Positions 8,632 through 17,273 of a stretch of DNA of 64,000 bases are shown here, one piece after another (the first letter of the stretch is position 1; each line of letters opens with the position of its first letter). Below the pieces are notes generated by a model, which did not search any database, was not told where the DNA came from, and saw only the letters and a program-made list of their open reading frames with translations. A program made the position numbers and the translations under genes. This DNA is from Methylophilus sp. 42 (GTDB lineage: Bacteria; Pseudomonadota; Gammaproteobacteria; Burkholderiales; Methylophilaceae), in contig NZ_KB913031.1 in NCBI RefSeq assembly GCF_000384155.1, positions 2,536,961 through 2,600,960 on the forward strand, given 5' to 3'.

Positions 8632-9564
8632 TCAGAGCATGTAAACAAAGATATACAGGCCCAACCACACCACATCCACAAAGTGCCAGTACCAGGCCAC
8701 ACCTTCAAAGCCAAAGTGATGCTCAGGCGTAAAGTGACCTTTAATACTACGCAGCCAAATCACGATCAGCATCAGGGTACCAATCGTCACATGAAAGCCG
8801 TGAAACCCTGTCAACATGAAAAATGTCGCACCGTAGGCGCCTGATTTCAGCGTCAAGCCCATTTCCGTGTAGGCATGATGGTATTCAGCCGCCTGACAGC
8901 ACAGGAAAGTCACACCGAGCGCAATGGTCAAAAACAGACCAATAATCAATTGTTTGCGGTTATTCTTGATCAAGCCCCAATGCGCCCAGGTAATGGTTGC
9001 GCCAGAACTGAGCAGCAGCAAGGTGTTAATCAGCGGCAAGCCACTCCATGACATCGGATGGAATTCAGGGTTGGGCTTATAAGCCTCACCAAGCACCGTA
9101 CCGCCAGGCCCTTGTGACGGCCACGCACTCAAAAAGTCTTTATACGGTGTAATATCCGGCGCATAGGAGGCCAGATCAGGCACCGACAGCACCCGCATAT
9201 AAAATAATGCACCAAAGAAAGCCGCAAAAAAGGCAACCTCTGAACAGATAAAGACGATCATGCCGATGCGGAAAGATTTATCTTCCCACTTTTTATATTG
9301 CCCGGTGATACTCTCAGTAACCACCGTGCTCAGCCACTTGAACATCATGGTCAGGATAATCGCCAGACCCAGATACATCATGTATTTGCCCGGGGTTGCG
9401 AGGTAAGACAGCGCCGGATTCTTGATGGAGCCATCCAGGCGCGTATCCGAACCGGTAACATTAAAAACAAAACCACTGGCCATAGACAGCAACCCGACAG
9501 AAATCAGTGCCGGATATATGCTGCCATGCGGGACAAAATAGTGATTTTCTGAATGACTAGCCAT
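8632..9564 (-). CDS. coxC: Cytochrome c oxidase subunit III
   Basis: This 310-residue protein has about seven transmembrane helices and typical subunit III blocks: the N-terminal HYFVPHGSIYPALIS, FICSEVAFFAAFFGA with its membrane glutamate, GFHGFHVTIGT, and the C-terminal AWYWHFVDVVWLGLY. It stabilises the catalytic core of the haem-copper oxidase in the inner membrane. A strong AGGGAG ribosome site precedes ATG 9564. The gene follows ctaG. Confidence 0.97.
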   Translation of the reverse strand: MASHSENHYFVPHGSIYPALISVGLLSMASGFVFNVTGSDTRLDGSIKNPALSYLATPGKYMMYLGLAIILTMMFKWLSTVVTESITGQYKKWEDKSFRIGMIVFICSEVAFFAAFFGALFYMRVLSVPDLASYAPDITPYKDFLSAWPSQGPGGTVLGEAYKPNPEFHPMSWSGLPLINTLLLLSSGATITWAHWGLIKNNRKQLIIGLFLTIALGVTFLCCQAAEYHHAYTEMGLTLKSGAYGATFFMLTGFHGFHVTIGTLMLIVIWLRSIKGHFTPEHHFGFEGVAWYWHFVDVVWLGLYIFVYML

Positions 9565-9609
9565 GCATTAACTCCCTATCCTTTAACTTATTGCTCATAA
9601 TTATTGTGT

Positions 9610-10146
9610 TTACTGACTTGCCGGAAAAAACGAATACGACAAGGTCATTTCTTGTACATCTTTTGGCAAATCGGCACTGACAAAAAACCGCAGTGGCAAC
9701 GCCTTTACTTCCCCAGGTTTGAGTGTCTGCCTGACAAAACAAAAACACTCAATCTTCTTCAAATGTGCCGATGCTTTGCCTGGCGTCACGCTTGGAATCG
9801 CCTGTCCGGCCACTTCCTCACTGGTAATATTCTTTGCTTCAAACATCACCGTGGTCACTTGGCCCGGATGCACGACCACACTGCTTTGCTTGGGGTAAAA
9901 ATTCCACCCCAGGCCGGGCATCACCGATGACACAAATTGCACCGTGACTTCACGCTTCAAATCAACAACCGCTTTGCTTGCGCTCTCAGCCGTATTGTTT
10001 GTTTTGCCATTCAAGCCTGTGACTGAGCAAATCACGTCATATAGCGGCACGAGTGCAAAAGCAAACAACAATGCACCAGCAATAATCCAGACTAATTTCA
10101 ACGCCAATTTTTTATTGGCTGCTACCTGCGCTTGCTCTAATGCCAT
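9610..10146 (-). CDS. ctaG: Cytochrome c oxidase copper chaperone CtaG/Cox11
   Basis: This 178-residue protein has one N-terminal transmembrane segment (about residues 18-38) and a periplasmic immunoglobulin-like domain. The copper-binding CFCF motif is present (IECFCFVRQTL), together with MPGLGWNFYP upstream. Cox11/CtaG delivers copper to CuB of subunit I. It lies between the 33-residue small protein and coxC. Confidence 0.95.
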   Translation of the reverse strand: MALEQAQVAANKKLALKLVWIIAGALLFAFALVPLYDVICSVTGLNGKTNNTAESASKAVVDLKREVTVQFVSSVMPGLGWNFYPKQSSVVVHPGQVTTVMFEAKNITSEEVAGQAIPSVTPGKASAHLKKIECFCFVRQTLKPGEVKALPLRFFVSADLPKDVQEMTLSYSFFPASQ

Positions 10147-10164
10147 AACCGTTGCAAGCGCCGC

Positions 10165-10266
10165 TTACTTCCAAATCGTAAACATCGAAATCAGGTACCA
10201 GATAATGGCCACTGCGGCTAACAGCCAGGCAATTTTCCGATTATTTGACTGCTTGGGATCACTCAA
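10165..10266 (-). CDS. Small single-pass membrane protein of the cox operon (33 residues, TTG start)
   Basis: Between coxA and ctaG a 33-residue frame begins with TTG at 10264-10266 and ends with TAA at 10165. It has a charged N-terminus (SDPKQSNNRK), one transmembrane helix of about 19 residues (IAWLLAAVAIIWYLISMF) and a short tail ending TIWK. An AGG about 12 bases upstream is the only ribosome site. The nearest ATG, five bases further upstream, is out of frame and stops after four codons. Small proteins of this shape at this position are known in betaproteobacterial cox operons as small assembly proteins. A coding role is supported by position and topology; the function is inferred. Confidence 0.75.
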   Translation of the reverse strand: MSDPKQSNNRKIAWLLAAVAIIWYLISMFTIWK

Positions 10267-10285
10267 AATACATCAACCTTTAAAC

Positions 10286-10314
10286 AAGCCAATCAATCAC
10301 AGACGGATTGGCTT
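10286..10314 (-). promoter_or_regulatory. Intercistronic hairpin downstream of coxA
   Basis: The 8-bp inverted repeat AGCCAATC / GATTGGCT with an 11-base loop lies 30 bases past the coxA stop and just upstream of the small assembly gene. It has no proper T-run in the minus direction, so it may stabilise or partly attenuate the transcript rather than end it. Confidence 0.4.
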
Positions 10315-10342
10315 TTGCTTCAAATTTACTTCAGCTTTGTCC

Positions 10343-11938
10343 TTACTTAACAACAGGCTGCTCAGTAAAGCTGTGGTATGGCGGTGGTGAAGGCAATGTC
10401 CACTCCAGCCCTTGTGCACCCTCCCAAACGTTGTCAGTGGCTTTCTTACCACCTTTGACACAGCTGAGAATAATGTACACAAACAGCAGTTGTGACAGGC
10501 CCAACACAAACGCGCCTACCGTAGAAATCATGTTGAACTCGGCAAACTGCAATGCGTAGTCAGGAATACGACGCGGCATACCGGCCAGGCCAACAAAGAA
10601 TTGCGGAATAAACGTCACGTTGAATGAAATAGCGGTTAACCAGAAGTGTGTTTTACCTAACTTCTCGTTATACATATGGCCGGTCATTTTTGGCAGCCAG
10701 TAGTACACACCGGCCATAATGCCCATGATGCCACCAGCGAACAGGGTGTAGTGGAAGTGCGCCACGACGAAGTAGCTGTTGTGGTATTGCGCATCCGCAG
10801 CCACGTCAGCCAGCACCAGGCCAGTCAAGCCGCCAATACCGAATAAAATGATCCAGCCGACAGTAAACAACATCGGTGTTTCAAAGCTCATGGAGCCTTT
10901 CCACATGGTGCGGATCCAGCAGTAGAACAACACGGCCAGCGGCAATGAAATCGCCATGGTGCTATACATAAAGTACAGCAAAGCTGGCACTGGCATACCG
11001 GCAGTAAAGAAGTGGTGCGCCCATACAACGACAGCCAAAGCACCAATAGACCACAATGAATACACTTGTGCTTTATAGCCATACATTGGTTTGCGGCTGA
11101 AGGTTTGCAGAATCTGAGGAATGAAACCCCACACCGGCAGCAACAGAATATAGACTTCAGGGTGACCAAAGAACCAGAACAAATGCTGGAACATGATTGG
11201 GTCACCGCCACCGGCAGCATCAAAGAAGTGGGTACCAAAGTGACGGTCGGTCAGCAACATGGTCACCGCGCCGGCCAACACTGGAATCGTCGCAATCAGC
11301 AAGAAGGCCGTAATTAACCAACCCCAGGCGAACATCGGCATTTTCATCAAGGTCATGCCAGGTGCACGCATATTGTAAATCGTCACAATAATATTAATAG
11401 AGCCTAATACTGACGAAATACCCAGCAAGTGCACGGCAAAAATAGCGAAGTCGACGCCAATCCCGCCTTGCACAGACAGCGGCGGATAAAAGGTCCAGCC
11501 AGTCGCTAATGCGCCGTCACCAACGCCAAACAACGCCAGCGTGAATGGCAGTGTGAGCAAAATAGCTGACGGTGGCAGAATCCAGAAGCCCCAGTTATTC
11601 AAGCGCGGCAAGGCCATATCAGGTGCACCGATTTGCAAAGGCAACATCCAGTTGGCAAAACCAGTAGCGGCTGGCATCAATGCCGCAAAAATCATGATCA
11701 GCGCATGCACGCCAATCAGCTGGTTAAAAAACTCAGGGTTCATTAATTGCAAACCCGGCTTGAACAGCTCGGCACGAATGCCCAAAATCATCGAACCGCC
11801 GACCAGAAACATCACCAGTGAAAAGGTTAAATACATGGTGCCGATATCTTTATGGTTGGTCGTCGTTAACCAACGCATAATCCCGGTCGGATGGTCGTCG
11901 TGATGCTCATCATGATGTGCTACGGTTGTAGTACTCAT
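10343..11938 (-). CDS. coxA: Cytochrome c oxidase subunit I
   Basis: This 531-residue protein has twelve transmembrane helices and holds haem a, haem a3 and CuB. Visible signatures include MRWLTTTNHKDIG at the N-terminus, FWFFGHPEVYILLLP (CuB histidine and the tyrosine cross-link region), WAHHFFTAGM (CuB histidine pair) and VVAHFHYTLF (haem ligands). This is the A-type oxidase pattern with both proton-channel regions. A GGAGAG ribosome site precedes ATG 11938. It follows coxB by 26 bp. Confidence 0.98.
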   Translation of the reverse strand: MSTTTVAHHDEHHDDHPTGIMRWLTTTNHKDIGTMYLTFSLVMFLVGGSMILGIRAELFKPGLQLMNPEFFNQLIGVHALIMIFAALMPAATGFANWMLPLQIGAPDMALPRLNNWGFWILPPSAILLTLPFTLALFGVGDGALATGWTFYPPLSVQGGIGVDFAIFAVHLLGISSVLGSINIIVTIYNMRAPGMTLMKMPMFAWGWLITAFLLIATIPVLAGAVTMLLTDRHFGTHFFDAAGGGDPIMFQHLFWFFGHPEVYILLLPVWGFIPQILQTFSRKPMYGYKAQVYSLWSIGALAVVVWAHHFFTAGMPVPALLYFMYSTMAISLPLAVLFYCWIRTMWKGSMSFETPMLFTVGWIILFGIGGLTGLVLADVAADAQYHNSYFVVAHFHYTLFAGGIMGIMAGVYYWLPKMTGHMYNEKLGKTHFWLTAISFNVTFIPQFFVGLAGMPRRIPDYALQFAEFNMISTVGAFVLGLSQLLFVYIILSCVKGGKKATDNVWEGAQGLEWTLPSPPPYHSFTEQPVVK

Positions 11939-11964
11939 AGTGCTCTCCTAAAATCGCTCAAATA

Positions 11965-13131
11965 TTATTCGCGTGCAGCTTTAACTTGCGCTGGCTGCAC
12001 CAGTGCATCCACAGCCGCCGTATTACCCAGCGCATTGCGCTCGTAGGTAATCACCGCAGCAATTTCCGTATCGTTCAATGTGGCTTTCCAGGCAGGCATC
12101 ACGCCTTTACCATTGAGCACACGATCCAGATGACTGTCTTTTTGATATTTGCCATCTGCGCCAAAAATCGGGCCGGTGGCGATTTTGCTGCCGGTGAGTG
12201 CCGGGAAAGCCGGAGGCAAACCTGCACCTGTCACCTGATGGCATACCGCACAGTTTTTCTCGTAGACCACTTTACCCTGAGCGACCAGTTCGTCTTTGGT
12301 CATCTCTTTGACATCATTCGCAGCTTTTTGCTCATCCTGTTTTTTGTTCGCCCATTGTGCGAACTCTTCTTTAGACACCGCATTCACCACCACTGGCATA
12401 TAGCCATGGCCTTTACCGCACAGCTCTTTACATTGGCCACGATACACGCCCGCCTTTTCAACCTGCACCCAGGTTTCACGGATAAAGCCGGGCACAGCCA
12501 CACGTGAAGAACCAAACTGCGGTACCCACCAGTTGTGTAACACGTCAGAAGCCGTCATCAGAATGCGCACCTTCTCGCCAACCGGCAGCACCAGCGGGTT
12601 ATCAACCTCTAACAGGTAATGCTCGCCTTTATCGGCTTCGTTATGCATTTGGTCATTGCTGGTGGCCAGGTTGCTGACGAACTTGATGCCTTTGGCGTCG
12701 CCATCCAGGTATTCATATTGCCAGCGCCACTGTGAACCAGTGATCTTGATCACCATGGTCGACTGGTCACGTGTATCTTCCATCATCACCACGCTGTGGT
12801 AAGCCGGAATCCCCATGATGACAAAGTCAATCAGCAGCAAAATCGCAAATGGAATCAGCGTCCAGAAAATTTCAACCGCAGTCGAAGGCGCCTTATCGGC
12901 CACAGGTTTGTAGCCCTTGCTGTGACGGTGAGTCACAATGGAATAAATCATGATAGCCAGCACTGCCACAAAGATGACGGCAGTAATCAGCATAAATTTG
13001 TTGTGTACGTGTAAGGTATCCAAAGCCATCGGCGTGACCGGCTCTGGAAAATTCCAGGTGAAGTCAGCACGTGCACTTAAAGACAAGAACAATGCAAACG
13101 CACCAACCCCGAGTTTCTTCATCCCTTGCAT
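11965..13131 (-). CDS. coxB: Cytochrome c oxidase subunit II with fused C-terminal cytochrome c domain
   Basis: This 388-residue protein starts at ATG 13131 (GGAG seven bases upstream; an ATG nine bases inside is less well placed). A signal sequence is followed by two transmembrane helices (about 45-65 and 85-110). The cupredoxin domain has the full CuA site, GQCKELCGKGHGYM. From ~280 onward there is a class I cytochrome c domain with CAVCH and a likely axial methionine in GKGVMPAWK. The fusion marks a caa3/extended subunit II, letting the oxidase take electrons through its own haem c. Confidence 0.97.
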   Translation of the reverse strand: MQGMKKLGVGAFALFLSLSARADFTWNFPEPVTPMALDTLHVHNKFMLITAVIFVAVLAIMIYSIVTHRHSKGYKPVADKAPSTAVEIFWTLIPFAILLLIDFVIMGIPAYHSVVMMEDTRDQSTMVIKITGSQWRWQYEYLDGDAKGIKFVSNLATSNDQMHNEADKGEHYLLEVDNPLVLPVGEKVRILMTASDVLHNWWVPQFGSSRVAVPGFIRETWVQVEKAGVYRGQCKELCGKGHGYMPVVVNAVSKEEFAQWANKKQDEQKAANDVKEMTKDELVAQGKVVYEKNCAVCHQVTGAGLPPAFPALTGSKIATGPIFGADGKYQKDSHLDRVLNGKGVMPAWKATLNDTEIAAVITYERNALGNTAAVDALVQPAQVKAARE

Positions 13132-13151
13132 CTAATCGCTCCAAAATCCAG

Positions 13152-13613
13152 TTATTTAGTTTTCAGAAGTACCCGCTTGAGATGAGACGCCACTTGTTCG
13201 CGTTGCGCGTTGTCCATGGTATCTCGACCAAACTCAACCTCTTGATGATGGGACCCAATCCACAGTGACGTTTTACCGTTCTCACCTTCCCTGAGCGTTA
13301 TCCGGGTCCAATAGGATTGAAAGCGAACGTGTTTTATTTCTCCCAACACACTTTGCTCGATTTCAACCTGATCCTGAACGAAAGTAATTTTTTCGTAATC
13401 ACTGCTGTGACGCAATACCACCACAAACGCCAGAACCACCAACACTAATTCCAAGCCAGCAAACGGCAACACCATCCAAGCACCTACATGCAAAAAAGCT
13501 AAAGCAATCAGCCCCGAAAACACCACCAGACTCAACAACAACTTGCATACACTTTCTGTAGAAGCGGATGCATTCGGCCTTGTGATGCATTGTGTTTCGC
13601 AAATAGATAACAT
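13152..13613 (-). CDS. DUF2244 membrane protein preceding coxB
   Basis: This is a 153-residue protein with ATG 13613 as the likely start; an in-frame codon at 13643 would add ten residues. It has two transmembrane segments (about residues 25-70) and a C-terminal cytosolic beta-rich domain with FQSYWTRITLREGENG and LWIGSHHQEVEFGR. These fit DUF2244, a family found upstream of coxB in many alpha- and betaproteobacteria. Function is unknown. It heads the cox operon, with a 20-bp gap to coxB. Confidence 0.8.
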   Translation of the reverse strand: MLSICETQCITRPNASASTESVCKLLLSLVVFSGLIALAFLHVGAWMVLPFAGLELVLVVLAFVVVLRHSSDYEKITFVQDQVEIEQSVLGEIKHVRFQSYWTRITLREGENGKTSLWIGSHHQEVEFGRDTMDNAQREQVASHLKRVLLKTK

Positions 13614-14214
13614 GCTTGCCAACCCAAATTTAGCTTGTAGCAACTAAATTACGTTTAGTTACAAATTTGTTACATGTTGTAAATTAGCACAAGACCAACC
13701 TAGTGACAAGACAAAAAATCGGGATTACCCCTGTCATCAATGTAAATTTATGGTGAGTTGGGGTTAAAGCGACGCGGTCAAAAAAGCGCATAAAATACTG
13801 GACCAGACTAGTCCAACGAGCATTCTGAATACTGCCGGAACAACGAAGAAGCGATGTGGATGAGTAGTGAAAAAATGTTGTTGCGTATCACCCAAGCAAC
13901 TACTTTTTCGGGGGGAGATTTTGCACGCCATCACCAATCAAGCATGTTTGAATCAAAAAATATGACGACTGCATGCAAAAGTTTTTTGTGGTAGATTCTT
14001 AATCGTATCCCGATGTCATCGCGCAATCTTGCCTACACCAGATTAGCGACAGATGAGGCGCAGCAAGCCATTGGGACCGTTTTTTGTGTGAATGAATTAG
14101 CAATGCAAGTAGTTGTGGCAAGCCATCATCAAGAGCTTTTCAGCTTTAAAGATCGGTCATGCAATCTGCAAGCACTGATTGATGGCAGCCATCATTTTAA
14201 AAGGGGCTAAACAC
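13614..14214. other. 600-bp gene-free stretch upstream of the cox operon
   Basis: No convincing gene is seen. The frame at 14013-14210 has no ribosome site or family resemblance. The region is AT-rich near 13640-13700, where the promoter of the minus-strand cox operon is expected. A 5-bp inverted repeat (TGGAC/GTCCA, 13799-13815) and a GATGG/CCATC repeat near 14174 are visible, but neither can be assigned to a known regulator. Confidence 0.5.
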
Positions 14215-15000
14215 ATGAACATTAACCATATACCCGCCACAAAAGTCCGTGCTGACGACGGTATTTCCATCCGCCAAGTTGGCACCAACATCATTCTAGA
14301 CTGGCTGCATGCAGGCGTAACCGACATCCACCTCGGCGGCCGCGCCAGTCTTTTTTACGGTATCATTTTCGCCGCCATCGGCGTCATCATACACACCGTT
14401 TTTGCTGACAATTACTGGCTACTGGCCGGGGTATCAACCGGCTTCTTTTTGCTAGGCCCATTCCTGGCGGTCGGGCTATATGACTTAAGCAGACGCATAG
14501 AATCCGGCGAACGACCTTCACTTCGCCCCACCCTCACCGCATGGCTACCCAACCTGCTCAATATCACCCTGTTCACAGGACTACTGATTTTTGTTTTTCT
14601 CAGCTGGGTGCGTCTTTCAATGAGTATATTCGCGCATTACTTTCATGATGCACTACCCACTTTTGCAGATGTAGTCATCAACGTATTCACCTTCAAGCAA
14701 CCCACGTTCCTGTTCGTTTATTTTTCTGCCGGTGCCGTGTTTGCCGCTTTTATTTTCAGCATCAGCGTCATCGCCATGCCCCTCATGCTAGACCGTAACG
14801 CCAGCGCCTGGACCGCAGCCATCACCAGCCTGCGCACCTGTGCACATAATCCGGTGCCCATGCTGCTATGGGCATTCTGTATTGTCGTCCTCGTGGGATT
14901 TGGCCTGGCGACCAACTTTTTGGGATTGATTTTAACTATGCCAGTGGTTGGGCATGCTAGCTGGCACGTTTATCGCGACCTCATCGCAATAAGAAATTAA
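14215..15000 (+). CDS. DUF2189 integral membrane protein
   Basis: This 261-residue protein starts at ATG 14215, with AAGGGG ten bases upstream. About six hydrophobic segments are seen. The N-terminal RQVGTNIILDWLHAGVTDI and the following LLGPFLAVGLYDLSRRIESGE are the features of DUF2189 proteins. The function of this family is not established. It is monocistronic and ends at a weak hairpin at 15051. Confidence 0.75.
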   Translation: MNINHIPATKVRADDGISIRQVGTNIILDWLHAGVTDIHLGGRASLFYGIIFAAIGVIIHTVFADNYWLLAGVSTGFFLLGPFLAVGLYDLSRRIESGERPSLRPTLTAWLPNLLNITLFTGLLIFVFLSWVRLSMSIFAHYFHDALPTFADVVINVFTFKQPTFLFVYFSAGAVFAAFIFSISVIAMPLMLDRNASAWTAAITSLRTCAHNPVPMLLWAFCIVVLVGFGLATNFLGLILTMPVVGHASWHVYRDLIAIRN

Positions 15001-15050
15001 TCCCGACCTCGTAATCAGTTGGTGGAGCAGCCAACTGAAGCACCATATAA

Positions 15051-15083
15051 AAAAGGCCTAGACGATCATCATCTAAGCCTTTT
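15051..15083 (+). terminator. Probable terminator after the DUF2189 gene
   Basis: The imperfect stem AAAAGGC-TAGA / TCTA-GCCTTTT with a 9-base loop is followed by AATTTTTT. Confidence 0.6.
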
Positions 15084-15132
15084 AATTTTTTGTACTTTTT
15101 GAGTCCTCTTCGTGCTACTTGAGAGTAATACA

Positions 15133-15154
15133 TGGTGCGGGAGCCTGAACCGAA
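15133..15154 (-). other. Degenerate copy of the tRNA-Leu 3' end (possible attachment site)
   Basis: On the plus strand this segment reads TGGTGCGGGAGCCTGAACCG. It aligns with the last 23 bases of tRNA-Leu (TGGTGCCGGGAGCCGGAATC from 17274) with one deletion and two mismatches, in the same orientation. A repeat of the tRNA 3' end at the distal edge of an insertion is the usual outcome of tRNA-targeted integration. No integrase gene is seen, so this is a proposal. Confidence 0.4.
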
Positions 15155-15292
15155 TGTTGCACCAAACACTAATATTTAAGCCACTCTAAGGAATTTATAA
15201 ATATTTGTTACCCCAATTGAATAAAAGTCACACTTTCTTTAGATCCAACTCACGGCCTATTTTCAAAATGAAAATGGAACATGACAGGCCAT

Positions 15293-15316
15293 AAAAAACC
15301 CGCCTCTCGCGGGTTT
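15293..15316 (-). terminator. Terminator of the HEPN operon
   Basis: The stem AACCCGC / GCGGGTT with a CTCTC loop is followed by six T in the minus direction, 28 bases past the HEPN gene stop. Confidence 0.85.
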
Positions 15317-15343
15317 GATCAAAGTAAGTACTAAGTTTATTAC

Positions 15344-15727
15344 TTATATATTCTGGAAAATCTTATTTGTATTTGCAAATACTACATTCACGTGTTTGTC
15401 AGTGATTTCCATCTGTAGATCATAATCCACATTTCGACGGTTAAAAAGTTGGCCCTTTAAAAAATGTGCAATCAGTAAAGATTTTGAATGATTGTCATCT
15501 GTTTTCGGAATGTTAGGGTGGTTGAGCATATGTTGAAGATTTTCATGCACGCCACATTTCTCTTTTGTAATGCCTGGCTTGGCCAATTTTGAATGAAATT
15601 CAACAGCCCCATGATAACAGGCATAATAAGCACGAGAAATGGCGCTCCTGAAATCAGCTTCTGTTGCATTGCATTTGTTTTTAATATCATTTGCTGATGC
15701 CAGCAAATCATTAGCACAAACTGGCAT
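15344..15727 (-). CDS. HEPN-domain protein (UPF0332-like), second gene of a two-gene AT-rich operon
   Basis: This is a 127-residue, mostly helical protein. SAISRAYYACYHGAVEF (about residues 29-45) and the C-terminal RRNVDYDLQMEIT stretch match the two conserved helices of HEPN proteins of the UPF0332 type. HEPN domains are often RNA-cleaving toxins or parts of defence and stress systems, but many are not catalytic, and the canonical Rx4-6H motif is not evident here. Its ATG overlaps the stop of the upstream gene by one base, so the pair is translationally coupled. The sequence is clearly more AT-rich than the housekeeping genes around it, suggesting horizontal acquisition. Confidence 0.65.
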   Translation of the reverse strand: MPVCANDLLASANDIKNKCNATEADFRSAISRAYYACYHGAVEFHSKLAKPGITKEKCGVHENLQHMLNHPNIPKTDDNHSKSLLIAHFLKGQLFNRRNVDYDLQMEITDKHVNVVFANTNKIFQNI

Positions 15728-16494
15728 TAGATCGCCTCAACACTCATATGCAAAGCGTCTGGGAATGCCCCATATTTTTGTATCGATCTTGAAACCGATT
15801 CAGCATAAATATCAGCTGCAACATTAGGATCAGTTTTAACTCTAAAAATTATAAAAACAGTATGCGGATGCCAATTGTTTTGATTATCTCCGATTAAAAC
15901 TGTTGGATTATATTCACCAATCATCAATCTACGCTCACGCAATACCTCACCAAATACATCTGCATATTTGGCAACTTCAGCGTCAGTAATGTTTGCCGAC
16001 TCCAATATCGCACTAGCTCTTTCGGCCAAGGAAATATCTTTGTCTGCGAATTCTAATTTAAGCTTCAATGATTCCTTGATTAGCTTGTTTAATTTGATGA
16101 AAGCTAGGCAGTTATACCCACCAAGAATTATTTCATATGGTTCTAATTCGTTTTTAGCAATAATAGATTCGTAGTAGCCAATCGCTTCACTATATAAGTA
16201 ACTGTTTGATAAAACGATTGCTGAATTGTAATAAAGGCTTTGGTAGCTTTCTGGCGGAATGCCGTTCATCACACGAACGTGATATTTAACATTTTCAAAA
16301 TCACCAATTAAGAAATTTAAGCTAGCTTTATGTAGATGCGCTCGACTAGCATCTACTTTCATTAGCTTATCAACATCTGCATTCAATTGCCTTATAACAA
16401 AAGAATCGGCAGGTATATGCTCAAATTGAAAAATCAGATTTCTGATTTTGTCTGTTAAATCTTTATCAATAGTCTGTGGTGCAGTAGCTACCAT
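15727..16494 (-). CDS. Uncharacterised helical-repeat protein coupled to a HEPN protein
   Basis: This 255-residue protein is not recognised. Residues ~20-150 look like TPR-type helical hairpins, with repeated pairs such as ASRAHLHKASLNFLIGDFENV and YYNSAIVLSNSYLYSEAIGYYESII. The C-terminal ~80 residues look alpha/beta, with NNWHPHTVFIIFRV and a closing GAFPDALHMSVEAI. It has no signal peptide or membrane segment. It is first in an operon whose second gene encodes a HEPN protein, overlapping by one base, in an AT-rich patch between tRNA-Leu and its degenerate 3'-end copy. A regulator, antitoxin or sensor of the HEPN protein is a possibility, not shown. Confidence 0.6.
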   Translation of the reverse strand: MVATAPQTIDKDLTDKIRNLIFQFEHIPADSFVIRQLNADVDKLMKVDASRAHLHKASLNFLIGDFENVKYHVRVMNGIPPESYQSLYYNSAIVLSNSYLYSEAIGYYESIIAKNELEPYEIILGGYNCLAFIKLNKLIKESLKLKLEFADKDISLAERASAILESANITDAEVAKYADVFGEVLRERRLMIGEYNPTVLIGDNQNNWHPHTVFIIFRVKTDPNVAADIYAESVSRSIQKYGAFPDALHMSVEAI

Positions 16495-17215
16495 GTTCTG
16501 AATTAATTTTTTTGTGTACTAATTTAAGCAGTCTAGCATGCTAAGCATATATCCTTGAATTAGCAATAGTACAGACAGACTAATTTATAAGTCAGTTCAA
16601 TGATTTACATACCTTGCAGCATTTTAAAAGTCCGTCGCTATTAACATGATTAACGGTAAAAATAGGCTTTTATGTAGGCTCGTATTCCCAAAATCAAAAT
16701 ATGCTCACCCCAAATACCTTTTACTACTATATATGGTGGTGACCACCCATCGACCACCTGAATGACCACCCCACAGCACTAAGAGTATCTAGCTTGATAT
16801 CACGGTTCGAATTACCCGCAGTAGATGAAACCCTAGGAAGGACCCAAAAACATTGTTGCTGATTTAAGTCACAAACACCTTGACTATAAAGCCCCAGGGG
16901 TTATACCCCCCCTCCCCCTGTAACTCCCGCACGAAAAAATTTTGTTAAGCCCTCGGTCTAGACAAAACAAGTTGAGGACTGGTACCCGCACCTACCATAG
17001 CTTTCTTCTACGGTTAGGTAAGCCGCTGGATATTTATGAGCCAACCTTTGATGCAATTTCATTAAGGTAGGCTATCGGCGGGTTTTGCATTGCGTAATGC
17101 TGTATCTGAGAGTGCCATTTCGGGGTAACTCCAAATGAGGTAAGTTTTATTACCTCACAAGCTACCCCTGCTTAATACTGGATGTCAAACGACGACTTTG
17201 GACTGCTCTGGGCAC
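16495..17215. other. 720-bp gene-free stretch between the HEPN operon and tRNA-Leu
   Basis: No coding frame is supported. The sequence is heterogeneous: an AT-rich promoter-like part near 16500-16620, a run of GGTGG/CCACC motifs around 16734-16775, and a C-rich tract near 16907-16920. It looks like decayed or non-coding DNA at the edge of an insertion. No integrase remnant was recognised. Confidence 0.4.
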
Positions 17216-17248
17216 AAAAAAGCCCGTAAGTCATTGATTTACGGGCTA
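17216..17248 (-). terminator. Terminator of tRNA-Leu
   Basis: The stem AGCCCGTAA / TTACGGGCT with a GTCATTGAT loop is followed by T6 in the minus direction, 26 bases past the CCA end of the tRNA. Confidence 0.85.
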
Positions 17249-17273
17249 AATTGAATCACTTTGTACAACTTCT

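Larger units (their letters stand above)
15001..15343. other. Intergenic region containing terminators and a tRNA-Leu 3'-end-like segment
   Basis: This stretch holds the DUF2189 terminator (15051-15083), a degenerate copy of the tRNA-Leu 3' end (15133-15154), and the terminator of the minus-strand HEPN operon (15293-15316). No gene is supported; the minus-strand frame at 14981-15169 spans the hairpin and the tRNA-like segment. Confidence 0.5.

Noticed and set aside
14013-14210. 65-codon open frame upstream of the DUF2189 gene.
   Set aside because: It has no Shine-Dalgarno sequence, no family resemblance and no hydrophobic or structural pattern, and it ends just before the well-supported start at 14215.
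14981-15169. 62-codon minus-strand frame after the DUF2189 gene.
   Set aside because: It crosses a terminator hairpin and the tRNA 3'-end-like segment, with no ribosome site.
16900-16925. C-rich tract as a G-quadruplex or regulatory site.
   Set aside because: It is an isolated tract in gene-free DNA with no promoter or gene start close by; nothing supports a function.
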